This document shows positions 55,176 through 63,543 of a DNA stretch of 64,000 nucleotides, piece after piece (the first letter of the stretch is position 1; every line of letters starts with the position of its first letter). The notes beneath the pieces were generated by a model, which was not told the DNA's origin, did not search any database, and saw only the letters and a program-made list of their open reading frames with translations. The stretch lies in the IMG/VR virus record IMGVR_UViG_3300043446_003177, positions 62,001-126,000 of that record, one strand, 5' to 3'. A program made the position numbers and the translations under genes. The stretch is from a virus.

Positions 55176-56573
55176 ATGCTTAATCCATTTTTTCTCCAAG
55201 GATCAAAAGGTGAGCAAAATCTTATACAAGATTTGATTAATGAACAAATTCAAATGTATGGAATTGAAGTTCATTACCTACCAAGAAGATTTTTGACCAC
55301 AAAGACTGTTATAAGAGAAGTAATAGAATCTACTTTTAGAGATGCTTATCCAATTGAAGCATATATTGAAAATTATGAAGGGTATGGTGGACAAGGAACT
55401 ATCCTTTCAAAATTTGGAATACAAGATCTAGATGATCTTACATTAGTAATTTCTAAAGAAAGATATGACTCTTACATCTACCCTTTAATACAATATCAGA
55501 ACATACCAGATACTGAACTAATTTCAAGACCTAAAGAAGGAGATTTAATTTATTTTCCTTTGGGTGATAGATTGTTTGAAATTAAATTTGTAGAGCATGA
55601 ACAACCTTTTTATCAACTAGGAAAAAATTATGTTTATGTTCTAAAATGCGAACTATTCAGAGCTTCAAATGAAGAAGTTGATACCAACATCGATTACATT
55701 GATGATAATGTAAAAGAAGACGGTTATATTCAATCTTTGACTTTGGCTGGTTCTGGAGTAACAGCAACTGCATATACTGGATTGGTAAATGGTGCGGTTT
55801 ATGGAGTAACTATTCTGAATAGAGGATCGGGATATGAATCACAACCAACAATTGTTTTTGAAAAATCTCCAGTTTCTGGGGGAACTGCAACTGGAACTGC
55901 AAATATGATTTCTGGGTTAGTTGATTGTAACGGAACAACATCCAAAAAAATTCAATCTATTATTATTACAAATCCGGGATTTGGATATACAGTAGCGCCA
56001 AAAGTAATTGCTCTGGGCGGCGGACCTGATGCATCTGGATTTATAGCAACTTGTTCTATTGGTGATGGAGTAGTAGGAGTAGTAACAATCACCAATGGTG
56101 GAACAGGATATCTAGTATCTTCTCCACCTGCCGTTGCATTTAGCACTGCACCTTACGGTGGTATAACAGCAACAGGAATTACCTCAGTAAGTACTGCTTC
56201 TACTATTTCTAATATATCAATGGCGAATCGTGGGGTTGGTTACATAACTACTCCAACAGTAACTATTGGAAACCCAGTTCTCATTGGATCAGGATCTTAT
56301 ATATTCAATGAGTATGTAATTGGAGGGATTAGTAGTACAACTGCAAGAGTATCTTCTTGGAATGGGGTAACGAGAATACTACAAATTTCAAAACCAGATG
56401 GAGAATTTATAGACGGAGAAACTTTAACAGGACAAGAATCTGGAGCTGTTTATAAAATATCTTACAAATCGGAATTTGATATTACTGATAAATACGCAAC
56501 AAATGATGAGATTGAAGTTGAATCCGATAATATCGTTGATTTCACTGAACGAAATCCTTTTGGTATGCCCTAA
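55176..56573 (+). CDS. 14: neck protein gp14, enlarged
   Basis: 465 residues; T4 gp14 has 256. Residues 1-180 carry the gp14 core: NPFFLQGSKGEQNLIQDLIN, EVHYLPRRFLTTKTVIREVI, DLTLVISKERYD and RPKEGDLIYFPLGDRLFEIK. Residues about 185-370 are an insertion of at least four GxGY beta repeats (LNRGSGYESQPTIV, TNPGFGYTVAPKVI, TNGGTGYLVSSPPA, ANRGVGYITTPTVT). A core-like C-terminus follows (DEIEVESDNIVDFTERNPFG). It joins the head to the tail. Confidence 0.92.
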   Translation: MLNPFFLQGSKGEQNLIQDLINEQIQMYGIEVHYLPRRFLTTKTVIREVIESTFRDAYPIEAYIENYEGYGGQGTILSKFGIQDLDDLTLVISKERYDSYIYPLIQYQNIPDTELISRPKEGDLIYFPLGDRLFEIKFVEHEQPFYQLGKNYVYVLKCELFRASNEEVDTNIDYIDDNVKEDGYIQSLTLAGSGVTATAYTGLVNGAVYGVTILNRGSGYESQPTIVFEKSPVSGGTATGTANMISGLVDCNGTTSKKIQSIIITNPGFGYTVAPKVIALGGGPDASGFIATCSIGDGVVGVVTITNGGTGYLVSSPPAVAFSTAPYGGITATGITSVSTASTISNISMANRGVGYITTPTVTIGNPVLIGSGSYIFNEYVIGGISSTTARVSSWNGVTRILQISKPDGEFIDGETLTGQESGAVYKISYKSEFDITDKYATNDEIEVESDNIVDFTERNPFGMP

Positions 56574-56575
56574 AG

Positions 56576-56583
56576 GATAAATA
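56576..56583 (+). promoter_or_regulatory. late promoter (GATAAATA)
   Basis: GATAAATA lies 2 nt after the gp14 stop and 27 nt before ATG 56611 of gp15; TAAATA also recurs at 56585. This fits a T4-type late promoter. Confidence 0.6.
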
Positions 56584-56610
56584 GTAAATAAGAAATATTG
56601 ATCTCCCATC

Positions 56611-57618
56611 ATGTTTGAGTATTTTTATCACGAAATTTTTAGGCGAACCATTATAGGGTTTGGAACTTTATTTAATAATATAACAATTAAAAAAACTGAT
56701 GATAATGGAAATGTGGTTTCTGAAACTAAAGTTCCTTTAGCTTATGGTCCCACCCAAAAGTTTCTGGCTAGATTAGAACAATCTCCCAATCTAAACAAAC
56801 CAGTTCAAATAACACTCCCAAGAATGTCTTTTGAATTTGTTGGGTTGAATTATGATACTACTAGAAAATTAACTCAAACACAAACTTTTTTAACTTCTTT
56901 AGCTTCAGATAATACTCAACCAAGAAAAGCATATCTACCAGTTCCATATAACATGGACTTTGAGTTGAGTATAATGACTACATTGAATGATGATATGCTC
57001 CAAATTGTAGAGCAAATTTTACCATACTTTCAACCATCATACAATTTAACAATTACTCTAGCTGGAGACATTGGAGAAAAAAGAGATATTCCGATTGTAT
57101 TCAATAATATAACGATGCAAGATGATTATGAAGGAAATTTTGATACTAGAAGGGCATTAATTTATACGCTAAGATTTACGGCAAAAACATATCTATTTGG
57201 CCCTATCGCATCTGCAGGAATTTCAAACGAAATTATCAAAAAAGTTTCTGTTGGATTTGTCGAGGGTGGAAAAACAACTTCACCAAGAAGAGACCTTACA
57301 TATACAGTTGAACCTCAAGCTACAAAAAATTATACTGGAAATGCAATTACCTTATTAACAGATAATGTTGAGCTAGAAACAAAGACATTCTCTGTTGCAG
57401 ATGCTTCCAGTCTAATTAAAAATACGGTTATTACAATAGATGATGAGACCATGAAGGTTTTATCAAAAACTGGAAATTCTATTACAGTAGAAAGAGGACT
57501 ATATGATACCAAAATCACTGAGCATGTATCTGGAACGAATCTTTATACAATAACAGAATCTGATAATGCACTAATTGAATTTGGGGATGATTTTGGATTT
57601 AATGGATTATTCACATGA
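56611..57618 (+). CDS. 15: tail sheath stabiliser and completion protein gp15
   Basis: 335 residues (T4: 272). MFEYFYHEIFRRTIIGFGTL, FNNITIKKTDDNGNVV, VPLAYGPTQKFLARLEQ and RVSFEFVG-like KPVQITLPRMSFEFVG match gp15. It caps the tail tube and sheath and binds the neck. The C-terminal 75 residues add a DE...RG module (IDDETMKVLSKTGNSITVER), also found in the giant proteins. ATGA overlap with gp16. Confidence 0.92.
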   Translation: MFEYFYHEIFRRTIIGFGTLFNNITIKKTDDNGNVVSETKVPLAYGPTQKFLARLEQSPNLNKPVQITLPRMSFEFVGLNYDTTRKLTQTQTFLTSLASDNTQPRKAYLPVPYNMDFELSIMTTLNDDMLQIVEQILPYFQPSYNLTITLAGDIGEKRDIPIVFNNITMQDDYEGNFDTRRALIYTLRFTAKTYLFGPIASAGISNEIIKKVSVGFVEGGKTTSPRRDLTYTVEPQATKNYTGNAITLLTDNVELETKTFSVADASSLIKNTVITIDDETMKVLSKTGNSITVERGLYDTKITEHVSGTNLYTITESDNALIEFGDDFGFNGLFT

Positions 57619-58052
57619 AACTAATGAGCAAAAATTTTGATGAACTAAATGAGACGTTTAACGTCGAGAGTTCTATTGTCGAAACAGAAAAAGATGACTC
57701 CGCAATAAAACCTATTGAAGAAAATAGTAAAGTTGATGATATTCAAAAGGATTATGAATATACTAGAGGAAATTTATATTCTTTAATTGAAAAAGGACAA
57801 GAAGCTATAAATGGAATTTTAGAACTTGCTCAAGAAAGTGAAATGCCCAGAGCTTATGAAGTTGCTGGGCAATTAATAAAAAGTGTTGCTGATGCAACAG
57901 ATAAATTAATGGACTTACAAAAGAAGTTAAAAGATATTGATGAAAGTAAATCCTCCAGAGGACCAACTACAGTAAATAATGCTCTTTTTGTAGGATCTAC
58001 TGCGGATTTAGCAAAATTTTTAAAACAACAATCGCAAAATGAAAACGTTTAA
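57615..58052 (+). CDS. 16: small terminase subunit gp16
   Basis: 145 residues (T4: 164). DYEYTRGNLYSLIEKGQEAI, NGILELAQESEMPRAYEVAG and QLIKSVADATDKLMDLQKKL are the gp16 core. It forms the ring that recognises DNA for packaging with gp17. ATG 57615 gives the ATGA overlap; ATG 57624 is also possible. Three genes separate it from gp17, unlike T4, where they are adjacent. Confidence 0.92.
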   Translation: MKLMSKNFDELNETFNVESSIVETEKDDSAIKPIEENSKVDDIQKDYEYTRGNLYSLIEKGQEAINGILELAQESEMPRAYEVAGQLIKSVADATDKLMDLQKKLKDIDESKSSRGPTTVNNALFVGSTADLAKFLKQQSQNENV

Positions 58053-58194
58053 AGAATTTCAAGAAGAGTGGAGCAATAAATATAAGAAGAGTATTAATTG
58101 CTCAAATCCTAAAGGATTTTCTCAACGCGCCCATTGTGCCGGTAGAAAGAAAAGAGCAAAAGGTGAACAGACTAAATCAAAACCAGTTGAATAA
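58039..58194 (+). CDS. small basic protein
   Basis: 51 residues (MKTFKEFQEEWSNKYKKSIN, then CSNPKGFSQRAHCAGRKKRA). The KTFKEF start and SNPKGFSQRAHCAGRKKR motif recur in cyanophage virion-associated proteins (from memory). It overlaps gp16 by 14 nt and the next gene by TAATG. Probably virion-associated. Confidence 0.65.
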   Translation: MKTFKEFQEEWSNKYKKSINCSNPKGFSQRAHCAGRKKRAKGEQTKSKPVE

Positions 58195-59930
58195 TGCCCA
58201 AGATAAAGTCCCATAAAACAGTTGAACAAATTGCAAAGAAGCATCGCCTTGATGTTTCTTTCATACAGAAGCAACTTGATATGGGAGAACCCATTGAACA
58301 TGAGCATACAAAAGATCATGAATTAGCGATGGATATTGCTCTTCAACATCTTGATGAAATTCCAGATTATTATACTCGATTAAAAAAAATGGAGGCATCC
58401 GCCAAAAAAGAACATAAAAAATTTAAAGATGTTACTGAAGAGGGTCTTCGTGATTGGTTTGGAAAATCAAAATCAAAAGATGGAAAAGCGGGTTGGGTAA
58501 ACGTTGTAACTGGCGGAACATGCGCTAGTGATGAACCTGGAGAAGGAGTTCCAAAATGTGTCTCTTCTTCAAAAAGAGCGAGTATGACTCCAGCAGAAAG
58601 ACGTTCTGCATCAAGAAGAAAAAAAGCGGCAGATTCTGGACAACAAGAAAAATCTGGTGCTGCAAAACCAACCTATGTTTCTACAGATTCACCTAAAAAG
58701 AAAATGAAAGAAGAAATGGAAGTACAAGAAGAAAAAGATAAACCAAGTAAAGGTAGTGGTAAAAAAGATGCTTGCTATCATAAGGTAAAGGCAAGATATG
58801 ATGTTTGGCCTAGTGCATATGCATCTGGTGCATTGGTCAAATGTCGCAAAAAAGGTGCTGCAAATTGGGGTACAAAATCCGAAGCGGTAGAAGAAGAAAG
58901 ATTTTGTCCATTATGCGATAAAAGGGAAAAAAGATCAGAATGTTCTTATGGGGAAGAAGCTTGGGATAAAGTATCAATTAAAGATCATGAATATTCTATG
59001 GCTAGATCAGAAATAAAGAACATTATTGATGCTGCTAAAAGACTTGAAAAGAAAGTAGCAAAAGGTGAAGGATCTCTGGAAGCTTGGGTACAATCAAAAA
59101 TTACTAAGGCTGCAGACTACATTGATACTGCTGCAGATTATGTTGCAAGTGGAGAAATGGAAGAAGCATGTTGGACTGGATATAAGCAAGTGGGGATGAA
59201 AAAGAAAGGAAAAAAAATTGTTCCTAATTGTGTTCCAGCATCCGAAGAAAAACTAGTAGATAAAATTGTAAACGAAATTATTTCTGAAAAGCAAAATTCA
59301 AGTACAATTGAAGATGCAAATGGAAACAGTTTTGTTGAAGTAGTTAACTTGATTGAACCGGAACCAATCAAAGGATTTAAATCACAAATTGAAGAGGCAA
59401 CACGTTTGCAGTCACAAACTGGAAATATAGTTGCAGTAACTATATCTTGGAGAGGAAAATATTATGCAATGCGTATGTTTTTCCCTCAGGCAAAAGTTCC
59501 ATCAAGAAAAGAAATTAATGATGAGATTAAAAAAGTATATCCAAATTCTATAGTTGTTGCTCACTCAGTTTCCGAGTTTACTCCAGGACAACCCTTAATC
59601 CAAACTGGAGTTCAGGGTGGAAGTTACGGAAATCCAGGTCCAAGCAAAAATTATGTAAAAACAATGGGTGAAGACTGGCAGTCAGTCAATCGCAAAGATA
59701 AAACTGATGGTCTCAGTCAAAAAGCTGTAAATGCTTATCGTCGTGAGAATCCAGGTTCAAAACTTCAAACTGCAGTAACAGAAAAGAACCCAACAGGTAA
59801 AAGAGCATCTCGTCGCAAATCATTCTGCTCAAGGATGAGTGGTATGAAAAAAAGATTAACTTCCGCAAAAACTGCAAACGATCCAGATTCCAGAATCAAC
59901 AAAGCCCTTCGTCGTTGGAACTGCAACTAA
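58194..59930 (+). CDS. DUF5872-containing virion-associated protein
   Basis: 578 residues. An N-terminal DUF5661-like helical part (HKTVEQIAKKHRLDVSFIQK, EHTKDHELAMDIALQHLDEI) is followed by DUF5872-like units: EEGLRDWFGKSKSKDGKAGW, VNVVTGGTCASDEPG, then ACYHKVKARYDVWPSAYASG. Two small Cys motifs and a Lys-rich region follow. Residues about 400-470 (VAVTISWRGKYYAMRMFFPQ) resemble the next protein. The C-terminus (RKSFCSRMSGMKKRLTSAKT) is like capsid-associated phage proteins. Function unknown. Confidence 0.75.
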   Translation: MPKIKSHKTVEQIAKKHRLDVSFIQKQLDMGEPIEHEHTKDHELAMDIALQHLDEIPDYYTRLKKMEASAKKEHKKFKDVTEEGLRDWFGKSKSKDGKAGWVNVVTGGTCASDEPGEGVPKCVSSSKRASMTPAERRSASRRKKAADSGQQEKSGAAKPTYVSTDSPKKKMKEEMEVQEEKDKPSKGSGKKDACYHKVKARYDVWPSAYASGALVKCRKKGAANWGTKSEAVEEERFCPLCDKREKRSECSYGEEAWDKVSIKDHEYSMARSEIKNIIDAAKRLEKKVAKGEGSLEAWVQSKITKAADYIDTAADYVASGEMEEACWTGYKQVGMKKKGKKIVPNCVPASEEKLVDKIVNEIISEKQNSSTIEDANGNSFVEVVNLIEPEPIKGFKSQIEEATRLQSQTGNIVAVTISWRGKYYAMRMFFPQAKVPSRKEINDEIKKVYPNSIVVAHSVSEFTPGQPLIQTGVQGGSYGNPGPSKNYVKTMGEDWQSVNRKDKTDGLSQKAVNAYRRENPGSKLQTAVTEKNPTGKRASRRKSFCSRMSGMKKRLTSAKTANDPDSRINKALRRWNCN

Positions 59931-60247
59931 TGAAATCATTCAATCAATTTCTATCAGAAGCTGTAAACATTGCCGGAGATTTTAACGGCAATCTATACAT
60001 TAATAGTTCTGAAATGCAATCAGAACAGGTTAAAGAATCTTTTTTTGCTGATGTTGTATGGGAAGGGAGACTTTATCGCCTTGAAGTTGAAGGTAGCATG
60101 ATGAATAAAACAGAACTAGCTGAACAACTTCAAGATCAATATCCAGGGGTAATTGTTCACAATATTTACCCACAACAACCATCAAGTTCATTAAAAATTA
60201 AAAATACGCAAAGATACCAACCAGAAAGATTGACTTGGAGTGACTAA
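59930..60247 (+). CDS. small protein, paralog of a domain in the preceding protein
   Basis: 105 residues from ATG 59930 in a TAATG overlap (MKSFNQFLSEAVNIAGDFNG). The pattern ADVVWEGRLYRLEVEGSMMN, then ELAEQLQDQYPGVIVHNIY, matches residues about 400-470 of the 58194 product (ISWRGKYYAM ... YPNSIVVAHSV). A duplicated small alpha-beta domain. Function unknown. Confidence 0.7.
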   Translation: MKSFNQFLSEAVNIAGDFNGNLYINSSEMQSEQVKESFFADVVWEGRLYRLEVEGSMMNKTELAEQLQDQYPGVIVHNIYPQQPSSSLKIKNTQRYQPERLTWSD

Positions 60248-60249
60248 TT

Positions 60250-61581
60250 ATGGCTATTTGGAATAAAAATGATCAAGATTATCTAAATCAAGAACGATCT
60301 TTATTTGAAATTTTTGGTGTTGCAACTAGAGACGGAAAAATTGTAGATAAATTTAACAGATTTCCAGTTGATGTTCTTCCAGCAAATGCAGATGCCTTTG
60401 GAAGAACTAGGGTATCAAATCCTCTCACACTTTTTGACTCTTCGCACAGATATAGAGACAATAATCTGTGGACAAATTTGATTGTAGGCACTGGTTCTAC
60501 TGTTGGATTTGTGACTACACAGGGATTAATTAATATTGGTATTGGAACTACTGCTGGTTGTTCTGTGATTAGAGAAACTACAAAGGTGTTTTCTTATCAA
60601 CCAGGAAAGTCATTATTGATAATGAACACCTTTGTTCCTGAGACACCAAAAGCAAATCTAACACAAAGAGTTGGATATTTTGGTGCAGATAATGGTATCT
60701 ACTTTGAGATTGCTGGAATTGGAAGCACTTCAATCAGTTTTGTAGAAAGAAGTTTATCTATAGGAACAGAAACAAGAGTCCCACAAACAGAATGGAATAT
60801 TGATAAATTAGATGGAACTGGTGTTTCTGGAATTACTCTAGACCCATCTAAAGCACAAATTCTGTGGACTGATATTGAATGGTTAGGACTTGGAACCGTT
60901 AGAGTTGGATTTGTGATTGATGGTATATTCATTCACTGCCATTCTTTCCATCACGCAAATAAAATTCAGTCAACATATATGACTACTGCGTGTTTGCCTT
61001 TGAGGTATGAGATTGCAAATACTGGAATAACCACAAGTACAAGCACACTCAAACAAGTTTGTTCTACAGTGATTTCAGAAGGTGGTTATGAACTTCGTGG
61101 ATTGCAACAAGGTGTGGGAACTACTATCACATCTCCAGTAACTCTCGCAACAGCTGGAACCTATTATCCTATTATTTCATTAAGACTAAAAACATCCCCA
61201 AATAGATTAGATGCTATTGTAATTTTGACTGCTCTTTCCATTATGGGCATTACGAATAATGTTCATTATAACTGGAGAGTGCTTGCAAGTGCAGATACTA
61301 CTGGTGGTGGAACTTGGGTCAGTGCTGGGGTTGATAGTTCCGTTGAATATAAGATTGATGGTGGAAGTGTGACTGGAGGTAGAATATTAGCAGAGGGATA
61401 CAGTAGTGCATCTAATCAGGCAGTAACCGCAGTTGATATTCTCAAAGAAGCATTATTCAAATTCCAGTTAGAAAGAGATGGATTAACTGGAACTCCATAT
61501 GAATTAACAGTTGTTGCTTCTGCTAGTTTAGCAAATGCTAGTATTCACGCTTCAATGGATTGGGAAGAAGTTAGTAGGTAA
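60250..61581 (+). CDS. virion structural protein
   Basis: 443 residues, beta-rich throughout. NRFPVDVLPANADAFGRTRV, SNPLTLFDSSHRYRDNNLW and FVIDGIFIHCHSFHHANKIQ recall a structural protein found in T4-like marine phages (from memory). Probably an appendage or capsid-decorating protein. It sits between gp16 and gp17, 2 nt after the upstream stop. No enzymatic motif seen. Confidence 0.7.
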   Translation: MAIWNKNDQDYLNQERSLFEIFGVATRDGKIVDKFNRFPVDVLPANADAFGRTRVSNPLTLFDSSHRYRDNNLWTNLIVGTGSTVGFVTTQGLINIGIGTTAGCSVIRETTKVFSYQPGKSLLIMNTFVPETPKANLTQRVGYFGADNGIYFEIAGIGSTSISFVERSLSIGTETRVPQTEWNIDKLDGTGVSGITLDPSKAQILWTDIEWLGLGTVRVGFVIDGIFIHCHSFHHANKIQSTYMTTACLPLRYEIANTGITTSTSTLKQVCSTVISEGGYELRGLQQGVGTTITSPVTLATAGTYYPIISLRLKTSPNRLDAIVILTALSIMGITNNVHYNWRVLASADTTGGGTWVSAGVDSSVEYKIDGGSVTGGRILAEGYSSASNQAVTAVDILKEALFKFQLERDGLTGTPYELTVVASASLANASIHASMDWEEVSR

Positions 61582-61587
61582 ATTATT

Positions 61588-63231
61588 ATGAGTGAAGTCT
61601 ATCTTGGTAATCCAAATCTTAAAAAAGCAAATACCCAAATTGAATTTACAGAAGATCAAATTATTGAATTCTTAAAATGTAAAGAAGATCCGGTTTACTT
61701 TGCAAAAAATTATGTAAAGATTGTAACTCTTGATTATGGTCTACAACCATTTAAACCATATCATTTCCAAGAGAAGTTAATTAATAATTTCCATAAGAAC
61801 AGATTTAATATCTGTAAGATGCCTCGACAGACAGGTAAATCCACTACAGTAGTGTCTTTCCTGCTCCACTATGCCGTCTTTAACGATAATGTTAACATAG
61901 GTATCCTAGCAAACAAAGCAGCGACCGCACGGGAGCTCCTGGATAGGTTACAGACTGCATATGAAAACCTACCCAAGTGGATGCAGCAAGGAATTATAGC
62001 TTGGAACAGAGGATCTCTTGAACTTGAAAATGGGTCAAAAATATTAGCGGCATCCACCTCTGCTTCCACAGTTCGTGGTATGTCTTTTAATATTATTTTC
62101 TTGGACGAATTTGCATTCGTCCCAAATCATATTGCCGACGATTTTTTTAGTTCGGTATATCCAACAATTTCTTCAGGTAAGTCCACAAAGGTTATAATCG
62201 TTTCAACTCCAAAGGGGATGAATCATTTTTACCGAATGTGGCATGATGCTGAAAGGGGTAAAAATGAATATGTATTTACCGACGTTCACTGGAGCGAAGT
62301 TCCAGGAAGAGATGAAAAGTGGAAAGAGCAGACAATTGCAAACACATCAGAACAGCAATTCAAAGTTGAGTTTGAATGTGAATTTTTAGGATCAGTAGAT
62401 ACTCTGATTGCGCCAAGCAAAATAAGAAATTTAGTATATGATCACCCAAGAAAAAGAAACGCAGGATTGGATGTTTATATAGATCCGCAAGAAAATCACG
62501 ATTATATTATTACAGTTGATGTTGCAAGAGGAGTTGGAAGTGATTACTCAGCTTTTGTAGTTGTGGATATAACACAGTTTCCACATAAGGTAGTTGCAAA
62601 ATACAGGAATAATGAAATCAAACCTATGCTATTTCCGAGTATCATTCACGAAGTAGCAAAGAGTTATAATAATGCTTATATTTTATGCGAAGTTAATGAT
62701 GTTGGAGATCAAGTTGCTAGTATTATCCAATATGATTTGGAATATAATAATTTACTCATGTGTTCTATGAGAGGAAGAGCCGGTCAAATTGTCGGACAAG
62801 GATTTTCTGGAAAGAAAACTCAACTCGGAGTTAAGATGTCCAAGACTGTTAAAAAGGTTGGATGCCTTAATTTAAAGACAATGATTGAGGAAGATAAGTT
62901 ACTCTTCAACGACTATGAAATTATAAGCGAACTAACAACATTCATTCAAAAACATAATTCCTTTGAAGCGGAAGAAGGATGTAATGATGATTTGGCGATG
63001 TGCCTGGTCATTTATGCTTGGTTAGTTGCTCAAGATTATTTTAAAGAATTAACTGATCAAGACGTTAGAAAAAGATTATACGAGGAGCAAAAAAATCAAA
63101 TAGAACAAGATATGTCTCCGTTTGGATTTATTATTGATGGTACAGAAGCCGATAGTTTTATAGATGCTGATGGAGACAGATGGTTTGCTGACGAATATGG
63201 AGATAGATCTTACATGTGGGAATATAGGTAA
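61588..63231 (+). CDS. 17: large terminase subunit gp17
   Basis: 547 residues (T4: 610). Walker A is RQTGKST (80-86), Walker B with the catalytic Glu is NIIFLDEFAF (168-177), and VSTPKG is the coupling motif. The nuclease half shows ITVDVARGVGSDYSAF (about 307-322), CEVNDVGDQ (about 369-377) and a late NDDLAMCLVIYAW with the acidic residues of the RNase H-like site. The protein powers DNA translocation into the prohead and cuts the concatemer. No intron or intein is visible. Confidence 0.97.
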   Translation: MSEVYLGNPNLKKANTQIEFTEDQIIEFLKCKEDPVYFAKNYVKIVTLDYGLQPFKPYHFQEKLINNFHKNRFNICKMPRQTGKSTTVVSFLLHYAVFNDNVNIGILANKAATARELLDRLQTAYENLPKWMQQGIIAWNRGSLELENGSKILAASTSASTVRGMSFNIIFLDEFAFVPNHIADDFFSSVYPTISSGKSTKVIIVSTPKGMNHFYRMWHDAERGKNEYVFTDVHWSEVPGRDEKWKEQTIANTSEQQFKVEFECEFLGSVDTLIAPSKIRNLVYDHPRKRNAGLDVYIDPQENHDYIITVDVARGVGSDYSAFVVVDITQFPHKVVAKYRNNEIKPMLFPSIIHEVAKSYNNAYILCEVNDVGDQVASIIQYDLEYNNLLMCSMRGRAGQIVGQGFSGKKTQLGVKMSKTVKKVGCLNLKTMIEEDKLLFNDYEIISELTTFIQKHNSFEAEEGCNDDLAMCLVIYAWLVAQDYFKELTDQDVRKRLYEEQKNQIEQDMSPFGFIIDGTEADSFIDADGDRWFADEYGDRSYMWEYR

Positions 63232-63461
63232 TGGAAATTGATAAGCAATTAAAGTTAGGACATTTATTATTGGCGGATAGAACTTGCAGATGTTGTGGAG
63301 AAGTTAAGAATTTGATCGATGGATTTTATAGGACTCGTAAAAATAGAGGACCAGTAGCATCTTCGTATTCTTACGAATGTAAAGAATGTGCAATTAAAAG
63401 AATCATAAGAAGAAAATCTTTGCCAAAAAATACTTCTAAATGGGAATATCCTGACTGGTAG
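63231..63461 (+). CDS. small four-cysteine zinc-finger-like protein
   Basis: 76 residues. CRCCGEVKNLIDGFYRTRKN and YECKECAIKRIIRRK supply two C-x2-C pairs about 30 residues apart, typical of a zinc ribbon or HNH-like finger without the catalytic His. Basic overall. It begins on the last base of gp17 and ends in an inverted repeat (CTGACT-GGT-AGTCAG, 63451-63465). DNA binding is inferred. Confidence 0.65.
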   Translation: MEIDKQLKLGHLLLADRTCRCCGEVKNLIDGFYRTRKNRGPVASSYSYECKECAIKRIIRRKSLPKNTSKWEYPDW

Positions 63462-63500
63462 TCAGTTCACGTCATGTTTCCCCCATGAAAAGTAACTTTT

Positions 63501-63509
63501 TAATAAATA
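63501..63509 (+). promoter_or_regulatory. late promoter (TAATAAATA)
   Basis: TAATAAATA lies 34 nt before ATG 63544 of gp18. It would drive the highly expressed tail sheath gene separately. An SD (GGAG, 63533-63536) follows. Confidence 0.65.
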
Positions 63510-63543
63510 TTTTTTAGATAAACTGAGATTTACGGAGAAAAAC

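Noticed and set aside
63451-63465. CTGACT-GGT-AGTCAG as a terminator after the zinc-finger gene
   Set aside because: Only 6 bp with a 3-nt loop, overlapping the stop codon, and followed by just two Ts. Too weak to call.
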